Shown: piece by piece, positions 8,245-15,780 of the stretch | Layout: every line of letters starts with the position of its first letter | How positions within the stretch are numbered: the first letter of the stretch is position 1 | Origin: Thiomargarita sp. | Lineage (GTDB): Bacteria > Pseudomonadota > Gammaproteobacteria > Beggiatoales > Beggiatoaceae | NCBI GenBank assembly: GCA_023144675.1 | Contig: JAGLFE010000361.1 | Coordinates: forward strand, 1-16,229 | Direction of reading: 5' to 3' | Length of the DNA stretch: 16,229 nt | Translations under genes and position numbers: made by a program | Notes under the pieces: model-generated | What the model saw: only the letters and a program-made list of their open reading frames with translations | Database searches by the model: none | What the model was told of the DNA's origin: nothing

Positions 8245-10410
8245 CTACCTAATTTTAACCACTTGTTCTTGATAGGCTGGCATTCCACATTGAGAATCAT
8301 AATTATCAAAATTGGTTAAAAGATTAGCTTCTGGCCATGACATCATCAGAGTTCCAGTTGGTAAATCTCTTGCTTTAACTACGCCATTCCATTCACCTTG
8401 TGCGGAATGCAACTGAATTTTATCCCCAGTATTTAAATTTAACCTATTCAAATCAGCGGCGGACATAAATACTTCATGTCGTTGTAAGCCAGTAAACATA
8501 TCATCATCAGCGAATATAATACTATTAAATTGTTTACCACGGCGAGTAATTAAATGGAATTCATTGGCAGCTAAAGAAGCTTGCTGAGGAGAAACTAAAG
8601 CCGCAAAATGAGCCTTGCCATCTGGAGTTTTAAATTGATAATTTTCACCCAAACGTTCTCCACCCCATTGCATTTGATCGCCTTTAGTTTGCATTTTATC
8701 AACGCCTTGATAAGTTGGGATTAATTTAGAAATTTCCGCACGGATTTCCGCAGTTGAATTAAATTGCACTTTATCAGCTTGTTCTGGATTAACAAGTTTA
8801 GCAATTGCAGTTAAAACCCGCCATTCATCTCTTGCTTCTGGAATTCTACGTCCAGGAATCTCTGGATTGAAAATAATTCTACGTTCAGTGCTTGTTTCAG
8901 TATTGCCACCAGCCATTTCATAACGAGTAGTTGCTGGCAATAATAGGACTGTATCTTTTGGCTCCACTAACATTTGCTGATTAAAAACTACATCATGATG
9001 AATACGTAGAGGAATGCGATGCAAAGCTTCTTGCACAAAATTAGTATCTGGAAGCACATTAAACAAATTACTACCAACGCAATAAAATACATCCAATTCC
9101 TCTTTATGCGCTGCCCTCATCATATCAGTAATTATTTGACCTTTGGTAGTTGGTACTTCAAAGCCCCAATGTTCACTGAACTTACTAGCATGTGTTTCAT
9201 CAACTGGATTACCACCAGGAAATTGATTAGGAACGGCACCCATTTCAGCACCGCCTTGAACACTAGATTGACCTCGCAGAGCTACCATACCAGTATTAGG
9301 TTTACCTATCATGCCACGAGAAAGGGCTAAATTAGCAATTGCACGAATATTTTCAACTCCATAGGAATGCATGGTAATTCCCATTGACCAAAGGAAAACC
9401 GCAGTTTTTGCTTGCGAATAAACCTGAGCCAATTCCAGCATGGATTCTTCAGAAGCTCCAGATTGTTGTTCCAATTCAGAAAAATCTTGTTGAGCTAAAG
9501 CTTGTAGCATTACATCCCAACCTTGACTATGCTGTTGAATGAAATCTTTATCCATCCAATCATTTGCCACTATATGTTTGAGAACACCATTGATAAAAGC
9601 AATATCGCCTCCCGATTTGATTTGAAAGAAATTATCCATGATTTTCTTCCCAAAAATTGCGGAACCAATTGAAGAAGGTTGCCAAAATTTTTCCATCCCA
9701 GGTTCACGAATCGGATTAATGACAACGATTTTAGCCCCTTGTTTTTTGGCTAATTCAATATATTTCATTGCGACTGGATTATTATTTGCTGGATTGCATC
9801 CAATAAATACCAGTAAATCGCTACCAATCCAATCCTTATAACTGCAAGTAGAAGCAGCATAACCGATAGCCTGCTTTAAACCCACCGTACTTGGTGCATG
9901 ACAAATACGAGCCGAGTTATCTATATTATTCGTACCTAAAAACCTTATTACTTTTTGAGCAACATAATAACTTTCATTCACAGCTCCCCGTGAAGTCATA
10001 TAAAATGCTAATCTATTTCTATCTTCAATTGCTTTAATACGTCCTGAAATTAATTCTAATGCCTGTTGCCAAGAAATAGCTTGAAAGCCTTTATCCCCTT
10101 TGCGCCGAATCATTGGTTCTGCTAAACGTCCCAATTCCCGCAACGATTTCTCAGTTTTATTTTGTAATGGCGCAACATCTGCTAAAATTTTAGAATTGAG
10201 CGCAGGCATGGTATTAATATGCAATAAATTCAAGCGAATCCAACATAAATGAATACCTGAAATAGTCCAATCACGCATTCCACAACTACCTAAAGCACAG
10301 CCATCGCAAACACCATCGTTGAGAATTCTCCACGCAAATCCTAATTGATTTCGACTTTTCCACATCGCACGAACGGTATCTATATAAGGATTTAAAACTT
10401 TATTGGTCAT
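8245..10410 (-). CDS. Molybdopterin-dependent oxidoreductase, FdhF/YdeP type
   Basis: Protein of 721 residues related to the large subunit of formate dehydrogenases (FdhF/YdeP family), which bind a bis-MGD molybdenum or tungsten cofactor. The N-terminal cysteines are C35, C38, C43 and C56 (VCDGCALGSCG and HLC), a spacing unlike the usual CX2CX3CX26-28C of a [4Fe-4S] site. The sequence ARICHAPSTVGL (168-179) aligns with the Sec140-His141 region of E. coli FdhF, giving Cys170 as probable metal ligand next to His171. Further conserved parts are GCNPANNNPVA, LRGQSSVQGGAEMG (378-391) and a C-terminal molydop-binding domain (about 617-721). No Tat signal is present, so it is cytoplasmic. An AGGA precedes the ATG by six bases. 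It lies 19 bases after the TraB/GumN gene. The substrate is unknown; formate-like chemistry is only one possibility. Confidence 0.88.
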   Translation of the reverse strand: MTNKVLNPYIDTVRAMWKSRNQLGFAWRILNDGVCDGCALGSCGMRDWTISGIHLCWIRLNLLHINTMPALNSKILADVAPLQNKTEKSLRELGRLAEPMIRRKGDKGFQAISWQQALELISGRIKAIEDRNRLAFYMTSRGAVNESYYVAQKVIRFLGTNNIDNSARICHAPSTVGLKQAIGYAASTCSYKDWIGSDLLVFIGCNPANNNPVAMKYIELAKKQGAKIVVINPIREPGMEKFWQPSSIGSAIFGKKIMDNFFQIKSGGDIAFINGVLKHIVANDWMDKDFIQQHSQGWDVMLQALAQQDFSELEQQSGASEESMLELAQVYSQAKTAVFLWSMGITMHSYGVENIRAIANLALSRGMIGKPNTGMVALRGQSSVQGGAEMGAVPNQFPGGNPVDETHASKFSEHWGFEVPTTKGQIITDMMRAAHKEELDVFYCVGSNLFNVLPDTNFVQEALHRIPLRIHHDVVFNQQMLVEPKDTVLLLPATTRYEMAGGNTETSTERRIIFNPEIPGRRIPEARDEWRVLTAIAKLVNPEQADKVQFNSTAEIRAEISKLIPTYQGVDKMQTKGDQMQWGGERLGENYQFKTPDGKAHFAALVSPQQASLAANEFHLITRRGKQFNSIIFADDDMFTGLQRHEVFMSAADLNRLNLNTGDKIQLHSAQGEWNGVVKARDLPTGTLMMSWPEANLLTNFDNYDSQCGMPAYQEQVVKIR

Positions 10411-10429
10411 TTGAATTCCTAATATTTTA

Positions 10430-11323
10430 TCAGTAAAGTGGTGATACTTTATAACCTTTATTTTGCAATAATTTCAATATTCCTTGTTCGCCAGGCAAAT
10501 GTAAGGCACCAACTGCAATAAACGCATTACCTGCTTGTAAACGCTCCTCCATCCGTTTAACCATTTTGATATTACGTTTATCAAGAATTTTTTCAATAAA
10601 GTCTTCAATCAATTCAATATCGCTACTTCCTTGTTTCATTTCTGCCATACTAAATTCAAATAACTTAGTTAAATCACGTGCAAGATATAATTCATGCAAT
10701 TTTTCAAACATCGCTGGCATTTTTTCAATGTCTTTAATAGTATCTTTCAATAATTGAACTTGGTCTGCTATTGAAATATTATTAAAAATGTCTAATTGTT
10801 CTTTCACCGTTTCTAAACCATAAACTGGAATGTTAAGAGCAATTGCTTGTTGATAAAGGGAAAAGTCTAAAAATTCACCAGTTTTGATGGGAGGTGAACT
10901 TAAAGTAACAGTAATTGCCCAAGGTTTAATTCTATTTACTATTTCTTTTGGCATTTTATAAGGCTTCATGGCGGTAATTACTTGTTGATATAAACTTGCT
11001 TCTAGTAATTTTTCCAAAGATTGATTTTCACCGACAAAAAACATAGAACTACTTGCTTTTAACATAGTTGAAATATCCATAAGTATTTCAAAAGAAGCAC
11101 TATCTGCTTGTTTAAAACGTGAATCAATAATCTTGGGTAAATTATTAACCCGTGGGTCTTCTGAATGGATAGTGCCAAAAAGGTAACTGGGAGATTGTTT
11201 TCCATTTTCAATTTGCCAGAATAAGCCTTTCTGTTCTAAATTGTTATCAGCAAATACCAACTGAATACTAAAAAAAGTACATAAAATCAGCAAACTAAAA
11301 TGTTTGAATAATTTATTTATCAT
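10430..11323 (-). CDS. TraB/GumN-family exported protein
   Basis: Protein of 297 residues with a Sec signal peptide (hydrophobic 9-24, probable cleavage after VFA at 25). The TraB/GumN (Tiki-like) signature is present: LFGTIHSEDPRV (48-58), GLETVKEQL (169-177) and VGALHLPGEQGILKLLQNKGY (271-291). The paired GTIH and GALH motifs supply the conserved residues proposed to bind metal in the related Tiki proteases, so a periplasmic metallohydrolase role is possible but unproven for this protein. No strong ribosome site precedes the ATG. The oxidoreductase gene starts 19 bases downstream, indicating one transcript. The left end of the MITE lies about 35 bases upstream of the start, so transcription probably begins at or near the element. 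Confidence 0.88.
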   Translation of the reverse strand: MINKLFKHFSLLILCTFFSIQLVFADNNLEQKGLFWQIENGKQSPSYLFGTIHSEDPRVNNLPKIIDSRFKQADSASFEILMDISTMLKASSSMFFVGENQSLEKLLEASLYQQVITAMKPYKMPKEIVNRIKPWAITVTLSSPPIKTGEFLDFSLYQQAIALNIPVYGLETVKEQLDIFNNISIADQVQLLKDTIKDIEKMPAMFEKLHELYLARDLTKLFEFSMAEMKQGSSDIELIEDFIEKILDKRNIKMVKRMEERLQAGNAFIAVGALHLPGEQGILKLLQNKGYKVSPLY

Positions 11324-11357
11324 AATTATTTTCTAAAGTTATTTTATAAGATAAAAA

Positions 11358-11571
11358 GTAATTGCTCACCCCACCCTTAAATATATGTAACCAATTTAAT
11401 TTAAAGGTAATTTTTAATGAATAAAACCTTCTATTTTTAAATAACGTATTTTTATAAATAGTTGATTTTATTAGTATTTAATTTTTTTCGGTTTTATTTG
11501 TTATTTTTTAGCTAATTTTTTTACTTTTTAAATCAATTAGTTATATGCTACTACCTGGGGTGAGCAATTAC
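11358..11571. mobile_element. MITE-like element with 16-bp perfect TIRs and 8-bp target duplication
   Basis: The left terminus GTAATTGCTCACCCCA (11358-11373) is the exact reverse complement of the right terminus TGGGGTGAGCAATTAC (11556-11571). Immediately outside, GATAAAAA occurs at 11350-11357 and again at 11572-11579, an 8-bp direct repeat abutting both ends. This is the full signature of a transposed element of 214 bp. The interior is AT-rich and non-coding, so it must be moved in trans. Ends beginning GTAA together with 8-bp duplications are typical of the IS66 family, which makes an IS66-type transposase the likeliest mover; this assignment is inference. Perfect TIRs and duplications suggest a fairly recent insertion. 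Confidence 0.85.
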
Positions 11572-11718
11572 GATAAAAAGATTATGTTACCATATTTACA
11601 ATAGTTATCAATAAAAATTAAGTGTATAATTTAATTGTTGATTTTTTTTAATTACTTGATTTGAAAAGAAAAAATATTTTAACCCCTATTTTTAAATCAT
11701 AAATTTCATTTTTTTAAA

Positions 11719-11739
11719 TTAGTAATTAGTAATTAGTAA
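11719..11739. repeat. Tandem heptamer TTAGTAA, three copies
   Basis: Three exact head-to-tail copies of TTAGTAA occupy 21 bases, about 300 bases upstream of rpsP. Intergenic heptameric direct repeats (TAACTGA type) have been reported in marine Beggiatoaceae; the unit here differs, so the parallel is only in period and location. Confidence 0.6.
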
Positions 11740-11968
11740 TAAACTATCAATAATGAAATGAATAATTATTAATTAACTATATAAATAAAATGAATAATTT
11801 TTTATTCAATCATTTTATATTTTTAATATTTAATTTTGATTATAAAAATAGCATTTTATTAACCTATTTAGGATTATATATTGATAAATAACTTACAAAA
11901 TTTATTATCTATTTTAAAAATTTATCTCAATAATTAGTTTACATCTTTTAAAATACAAATAAAATCAA

Positions 11969-11974
11969 TATAAT
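11969..11974 (+). promoter_or_regulatory. Candidate -10 box for the rpsP operon
   Basis: An exact TATAAT lies about 60 bases before the rpsP start. At 17-base spacing the -35 position reads TTTTAA, a weak match. In such AT-rich DNA the box could be accidental, and another TATAAT occurs about 400 bases upstream of rpsP, just outside the MITE. Confidence 0.3.
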
Positions 11975-12034
11975 TATCTAAATAACTGATTAAATTTATT
12001 AAACTTCTAAAATTATTATAAAGTATAAAGTTTT

Positions 12035-12424
12035 ATGGTTACTATTCGATTAAGTCGTAAGGGCGCAAAGAAACGTCCGTTTTATCATATTGTTGTTACT
12101 GATTCACGTAATCGTCGTGATGGGCGTTATATTGAACGTTTAGGTTTTTTCAATCCAATGGCTGCTGGTCAAGAAGAGCTATTACGCATTAATTTAGATC
12201 GCACTGGTTACTGGTTAGGCGTAGGTGCTAGACCCAGTGAAAGAGTTGATCACTTACTCAAGGAATATAAGAAAAATCCTCCTACTCTTCCTGCACCAAA
12301 AATTTTTACTGGGAAGGTAAAAGAAGCAACTTCTGAAGAAATAACTGATGAATCTGTTGTTAAAGCAGAAATTACTAAAGAAGAAGATGCTCCTAAAGAA
12401 AATACTGTTACTGAAACCACCTAA
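12035..12424 (+). CDS. rpsP: 30S ribosomal protein S16
   Basis: Ribosomal protein S16 binds 16S rRNA and helps assemble the lower half of the small subunit. The core is residues 1 to about 85: MVTIRLSRKGAKKRPFYHIV, then DSRNRRDGRYIERLGFFNP and the region GARPSERV. At 129 residues the protein is much longer than the 82 residues of E. coli. The extra part (about 88-129) is a low-complexity tail rich in Lys, Glu and Thr, of a kind also seen in S16 of various other bacteria. The Shine-Dalgarno is poor. The stop overlaps the rimM start by one base (TAATG), opening the rpsP-rimM-trmD-rplS operon. Confidence 0.97.
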   Translation: MVTIRLSRKGAKKRPFYHIVVTDSRNRRDGRYIERLGFFNPMAAGQEELLRINLDRTGYWLGVGARPSERVDHLLKEYKKNPPTLPAPKIFTGKVKEATSEEITDESVVKAEITKEEDAPKENTVTETT

Positions 12425-12924
12425 TGTCTGATCGTATTATCATTGGACAAATCAATGGTTTATATGGTGTTCAAGGTTGGGTTAAAGTATATTCTTACAC
12501 TGAACCGATTGTAAATATTATTAATTATTCACCTTGGCAATTGTATTTACAAACGCAGTGGCAAACTTGGTCAATATTGGCAGGCAAAAAACAGGGCAAA
12601 GGAATTATTGCTCGTTTGGAAAATGTCATAGATCGAACGCAAGCCACTAATTTACTAGGTGCTGAAATTGCGATTGAACGTAGCCAATTACCTGCCACCT
12701 CTAATAATGAATATTATTGGTCAGATTTAATTGGTTTAACGGTGATTAATCAGGATAATATTACATTGGGCAAAGTTGATCATTTGCTGGCGACAGGTGC
12801 AAACGATGTTTTGGTATTAGCAGGAAAACCAGTACTTTTAATTCCATTTGTGTTAGAACATGTAGTGTTAAAAGTAGATTTAGCCAATCGCATTTTGCAA
12901 GTTGATTGGGATACTGATTTTTAA
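12424..12924 (+). CDS. rimM: 16S rRNA processing protein RimM
   Basis: RimM binds S19 and assists maturation of the 30S head. The 166-residue protein has the N-terminal RimM domain opening with IIIGQINGLYGVQGWVKVYS (5-24) and a C-terminal PRC-barrel domain starting near EYYWSDLIGLTV, with the strand LLIPFVLEHVVLKVDL near the end. Length is close to the usual 170-180 residues. It has no ribosome site of its own and shares one base with both neighbours (TAATG at each junction), so it depends on translational coupling. Confidence 0.96.
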   Translation: MSDRIIIGQINGLYGVQGWVKVYSYTEPIVNIINYSPWQLYLQTQWQTWSILAGKKQGKGIIARLENVIDRTQATNLLGAEIAIERSQLPATSNNEYYWSDLIGLTVINQDNITLGKVDHLLATGANDVLVLAGKPVLLIPFVLEHVVLKVDLANRILQVDWDTDF

Positions 12925-13673
12925 TGCACATTGGCATAATTACCTTATTTCCAGAGATGTTTACTGCTTTGCATCAAGGTGGCGTAACTAGACGAGCTTT
13001 AAAAAAAGATTTATTAGAATTATCTTTATGGAATCCAAGGGATTTCACCTTAGATAAACATTGTAGTGTAGATGATCGACCTTATGGTGGTGGTCCAGGT
13101 ATGTTAATGCAAGTACAGCCATTACGGTCAGCTATTCAAACTGCGATGCAAACGATGGATGTAAATACCCGTGTTATCTATTTATCACCGCAAGGACGTA
13201 AATTAGATCAGACGGGAGTAGAAAAATTAGTTAGCTATCAAAATTTTTTACTGGTGGCAGGTCATTATGAAGGTGTGGATGAACGAATATTAGAACATGA
13301 TATTGATGAAGAATGGTCAATTGGCGATTATGTATTAAGTGGTGGTGAATTAGCGGCGATGGTGATTATTGATGCCGTTTCTCGTTATTTACCAAACGCA
13401 TTAGGACATGAACAATCTGCTAAAGAAGATTCTTTTTATACTGGATTATTGGATTATCCACATTATACTCGTCCTGAAGAAATTGAGGAGCAAAAAGTGC
13501 CAGCAGTGCTATTATCAGGTAATCATGCTGCAATTGCACGTTGGCGACAAAAACAAGCTTTGGGACGAACTTGGGAACGCCGTCAGGATTTATTGAAAAA
13601 ATACCCATTAAACCCAATTCAAAAAACACTTTTAACTGAATTTATTGAAGAACAAAAAGGAGGCAATGAATGA
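12924..13673 (+). CDS. trmD: tRNA (guanine37-N1)-methyltransferase TrmD
   Basis: TrmD methylates N1 of G37 in tRNAs with G36, using S-adenosylmethionine, which prevents +1 frameshifting. The 249-residue protein has the SPOUT trefoil-knot elements: YGGGPGMLM (54-62), LVAGHYEGVDERI (110-122) and EWSIGDYVLSGGELA (130-144). Asp169, the catalytic base by comparison with E. coli, falls in EDSFYTGLLDYPHYTRPE, and Arg154 is also kept. The C-terminal tRNA-binding part has LLSGNHAAIARWR. The stop overlaps the rplS start by four bases (ATGA). Confidence 0.97.
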   Translation: MHIGIITLFPEMFTALHQGGVTRRALKKDLLELSLWNPRDFTLDKHCSVDDRPYGGGPGMLMQVQPLRSAIQTAMQTMDVNTRVIYLSPQGRKLDQTGVEKLVSYQNFLLVAGHYEGVDERILEHDIDEEWSIGDYVLSGGELAAMVIIDAVSRYLPNALGHEQSAKEDSFYTGLLDYPHYTRPEEIEEQKVPAVLLSGNHAAIARWRQKQALGRTWERRQDLLKKYPLNPIQKTLLTEFIEEQKGGNE

Positions 13674-14041
13674 CGAATATTATTGACGAAATAGAGCAAG
13701 AACAAATGACGCAGGAAATTCCTGATTTCAGATCTGGGGATACAGTTATTGTACAAATTAAGGTCAAGGAAGGCGCGCGTGAACGTTTACAAGCTTTTGA
13801 AGGTTTGGTAATTGCAAAACGTAATCGGGGATTAAATTCCTCTTTTACCGTCCGTAAAATTTCTCATGGCGAAGGGGTTGAAAGAGTTTTTCAAACCTAT
13901 AGCACATTGATTGATGGTATAAAAGTTAAACGACGTGGTGATGTTCGTCGAGCTAAACTTTATTATATGCGTGATAGACGTGGTAAAGCTGCACGTATTA
14001 AAGAAAAAATTATTGTGAAAAAAGAAAAAGTAGTAGCTTAA
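13670..14041 (+). CDS. rplS: 50S ribosomal protein L19
   Basis: L19 sits at the 30S-50S interface near bridge B8. The 123-residue protein carries FRSGDTVIVQIKVKEG, then ERLQAFEGLVIAKRNRGLNS, FTVRKISHGEGVERVF and a basic C-terminal end, all standard for the family (115 residues in E. coli). A strong AGGAGG (13658-13663) inside the trmD end lies six bases before the ATG, so unlike rimM and trmD it can load ribosomes independently. This fits the need for more L19 than RimM or TrmD. It is the last gene of the classical operon, although yajQ follows after about 20 bases. Confidence 0.97.
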   Translation: MTNIIDEIEQEQMTQEIPDFRSGDTVIVQIKVKEGARERLQAFEGLVIAKRNRGLNSSFTVRKISHGEGVERVFQTYSTLIDGIKVKRRGDVRRAKLYYMRDRRGKAARIKEKIIVKKEKVVA

Positions 14042-14060
14042 TTATTAAGGAAATAGCATA

Positions 14061-14546
14061 ATGCCATCTTTTGACATTGTTAGTGAAGTGGACTTGCATG
14101 AATTATCTAATGCAGTTGATCAAGCCAATCGGGAAATAACTAATCGTTTTGATTTTAAAAATTCTGAGGCACAGGTTGATTATGATAAAGATATTAAACT
14201 AACTATTGACGCTGAAAGTGAATTTCAAGTTCAGCAAATAGTTGATATTTTACATAAAAAATTGGCGAAAAGAAAGGTTGATATTACTGCCCTTAGCTTA
14301 GGAGAAGTGGAAGTTAAAAATCGCCGTGCTAGTTTACCGATTACTGTGCAACAAGGTATTGATAAAGATACTGCTAAAAAAATCGTTAAAATAATTAAAG
14401 AACGTAAATTAAAAGTTCAACCGAGTATTCAGGGTGAACAAGTGCGTCTGTCTGGAAAAAAACGTGATGATTTACAACAAGTTATGGCAATGCTACGAGA
14501 AAAAGATTTAGGTCTTCCATTACAATTTATTAATTTTCGAGATTAA
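14061..14546 (+). CDS. yajQ: YajQ-family nucleotide-binding protein
   Basis: The 161-residue protein matches YajQ (UPF0234, 163 residues in E. coli) from end to end: MPSFDIVSEVDLHELSNAVD, then ANREITNRFDFKNS, KLKVQPSIQGEQVRLSGKKRDDLQQVMAMLR and a C-terminal FINFRD. The fold is two RRM-like halves. E. coli YajQ binds nucleotides, and a Xanthomonas homologue is a cyclic di-GMP effector; whether this one does so cannot be told. AAGGA lies a few bases before the ATG. Its close spacing after rplS and before the dsbC-like gene suggests read-through from the ribosomal operon. Confidence 0.95.
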   Translation: MPSFDIVSEVDLHELSNAVDQANREITNRFDFKNSEAQVDYDKDIKLTIDAESEFQVQQIVDILHKKLAKRKVDITALSLGEVEVKNRRASLPITVQQGIDKDTAKKIVKIIKERKLKVQPSIQGEQVRLSGKKRDDLQQVMAMLREKDLGLPLQFINFRD

Positions 14547-14557
14547 AGGAATAAACC

Positions 14558-15388
14558 ATGAAATATATAGCTTTAATATCAATTTTATTAACAGCAGGTG
14601 GCGGTTATTTAGCTTTTGCAACTATCGATGATGATACTACAAAGGTAGTTGCCGTTGCAACTCAATCTAGTGATGATAGTATTCCAGCCGCTGTACAAGA
14701 TGGGATAAATTCGCTAAAAACTTTGCTAGAAGTAACAGATTCAACTGCTGTTTCAGTTATGCCTTCTGATATTAACGGTTTGTATGAAATTGTTATTGGC
14801 AGTAATATATTTTATTTAGGCGATGACGGAAAATATTTTGTCGCAGGAAATATATATCGTATCAATAAAGAATCAACAGCTGAAAAAGGTATTTCTGTAG
14901 CAAATATAACTGATGAAAGACGTGCTGCTATTTTAAATCCTTTACGAAAAGGTATGATTGATAGCTTAAACGAAAAAGATATGGTTGTTTTTGCGCCTGA
15001 AGGGGAAACTAAATATACGGTAAATGTTTTTACTGATGTGAATTGTGGTTATTGTGCTAAATTTCATAATCAAATGAAAGCTTTAAATCAAGCGGGTATA
15101 AAAGTTCGCTATCTCGCTTTTCCTCGTGCTGGAATTGGTTCTGATACTTATAAAATAATGCAATCAGTTTGGTGTGCAGATGATCGGCAAACAGCGATGA
15201 CAAAAGCTAAGGCAAGGGAAAAAATTGAAGAAATTACTTGCAATAATCCTATCGAAAGTCAATATAATTCAGGACAAGAGATGGGAGTTACTGGCACTCC
15301 AGCTCTTCTTTTATCTAATGGTGAATTGATTCCAGGTTATTTGCCTACTGAGCAATTAGTTCTGATGTTGCAACATAAGGATTTGTAA
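14558..15388 (+). CDS. dsbC: DsbC-family periplasmic disulfide isomerase
   Basis: Thiol:disulfide interchange protein of 276 residues that reshuffles wrong disulfides in the periplasm. A signal peptide (1-21, cleavage likely after AFA) is followed by an acidic, Ser/Thr-rich linker (about 22-43). The DsbC/DsbG N-terminal dimerisation domain (about 44-105) includes GLYEIVIGSNIFYLGDDGKY. The thioredoxin-like domain has FTDVNCGYCAKFH with active-site Cys163-Gly-Tyr-Cys166 and the cis-proline in GVTGTPAL (Pro248). Cys206 and Cys228 correspond to the structural disulfide of E. coli DsbC. The CGYC pair is that of DsbC rather than DsbG (CPYC). The chain is about 40 residues longer than E. coli DsbC, mostly in the linker. 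AAAGGA lies before the ATG, 11 bases after yajQ ends. Confidence 0.92.
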   Translation: MKYIALISILLTAGGGYLAFATIDDDTTKVVAVATQSSDDSIPAAVQDGINSLKTLLEVTDSTAVSVMPSDINGLYEIVIGSNIFYLGDDGKYFVAGNIYRINKESTAEKGISVANITDERRAAILNPLRKGMIDSLNEKDMVVFAPEGETKYTVNVFTDVNCGYCAKFHNQMKALNQAGIKVRYLAFPRAGIGSDTYKIMQSVWCADDRQTAMTKAKAREKIEEITCNNPIESQYNSGQEMGVTGTPALLLSNGELIPGYLPTEQLVLMLQHKDL

Positions 15389-15409
15389 TTTTTTTTAGAT
15401 AATAAATAT

Positions 15410-15504
15410 TAGGTAGTTCTGCATAAAGTAGTGGTAAACTTGTTAAGAATTTGATACTTAACGTATTTTTCTAAAAAATCACTACATTTATTCAGGACTA
15501 TCTA
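15410..15504. repeat. Palindromic MITE-like repeat, copy 1
   Basis: The left arm 15410-15433 (TAGGTAGTTCTGCATAAA...GTAGTG) pairs with the right arm 15480-15504, whose reverse complement reads TAGATAGTCCTGAATAAA...GTAGTG. The arms agree at 21 of 24 positions with one extra base, and two mismatches become G-U pairs in RNA. An inner hairpin GTTAAG/CTTAAC (15442-15462) is followed by GTATTTTT. It lies between the convergent dsbC-like and DUF2442 genes and could act as a terminator for the former. The left 64 bases recur at 16138-16205. Confidence 0.65.
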
Positions 15505-15515
15505 TATCCATATTT

Positions 15516-15767
15516 CTATTCAAGTACCTGATCAACTTGTTTGCATTTTTGATAAATAAATTCAGGATCAAGATCAATTCCAGATTCCCATTCAATGGTA
15601 TCAAATACAACTCTAACTTGATTGAAGAAAATGTGGTCTTTTAAACGATGAAAAACACCAAAATTTAAATAGGGTTTCATATCTAAAATACCTTGTTCAC
15701 CATTTTCAAAAACAATGGATAATTTATAATCTTTTAGAGGAATTACTTTTTTTATTGATGGATACAT
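15516..15767 (-). CDS. DUF2442-domain protein
   Basis: Small protein of 83 residues from the chosen start, matching DUF2442: MYPSIKKVIPLKDYKLSIVF, then ENGEQGILDMKPYL, FHRLKDHIFFNQVRVVFDTI and EWESGIDLDPEFIY. The function is not known. Such proteins are often encoded beside DUF4160 proteins, as here. ATG 15767 is preferred: it follows the DUF4160 stop by 13 bases, has AAGG close upstream and gives the usual family length. An upstream ATG at 15818 would add 17 residues overlapping the neighbouring gene. A toxin-antitoxin-like role has been suspected for pairs of this type, but nothing in the sequence proves it. Confidence 0.85.
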   Translation of the reverse strand: MYPSIKKVIPLKDYKLSIVFENGEQGILDMKPYLNFGVFHRLKDHIFFNQVRVVFDTIEWESGIDLDPEFIYQKCKQVDQVLE

Positions 15768-15780
15768 TTGCCTTATTTCC

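Larger units (their letters stand above)
11324..12034. other. Long AT-rich intergenic region upstream of rpsP
   Basis: About 710 bases without a credible gene, separating divergently transcribed TraB/GumN and rpsP genes. It contains the 214-bp MITE-like element with its target duplications (11350-11579), a TTAGTAA triplicate (11719-11739) and a candidate rpsP promoter (11969-11974). The remainder is nearly pure A/T with homopolymer runs, and no ffh gene or tRNA is present where some gammaproteobacteria have them. Confidence 0.7.

Noticed and set aside
8243..8252. AACTACCTAA resembling the outer end of the palindromic repeat copies
   Set aside because: It coincides with the coding end of the oxidoreductase gene and the match stops after about ten bases.
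9019..9330. + strand open frame of 103 codons inside the oxidoreductase gene
   Set aside because: Antisense to a well-conserved molybdopterin-binding region; composition is that of a shadow frame.
13408..13629. Open frames on both strands inside trmD
   Set aside because: They overlap the essential catalytic and tRNA-binding part of TrmD and lack start signals.
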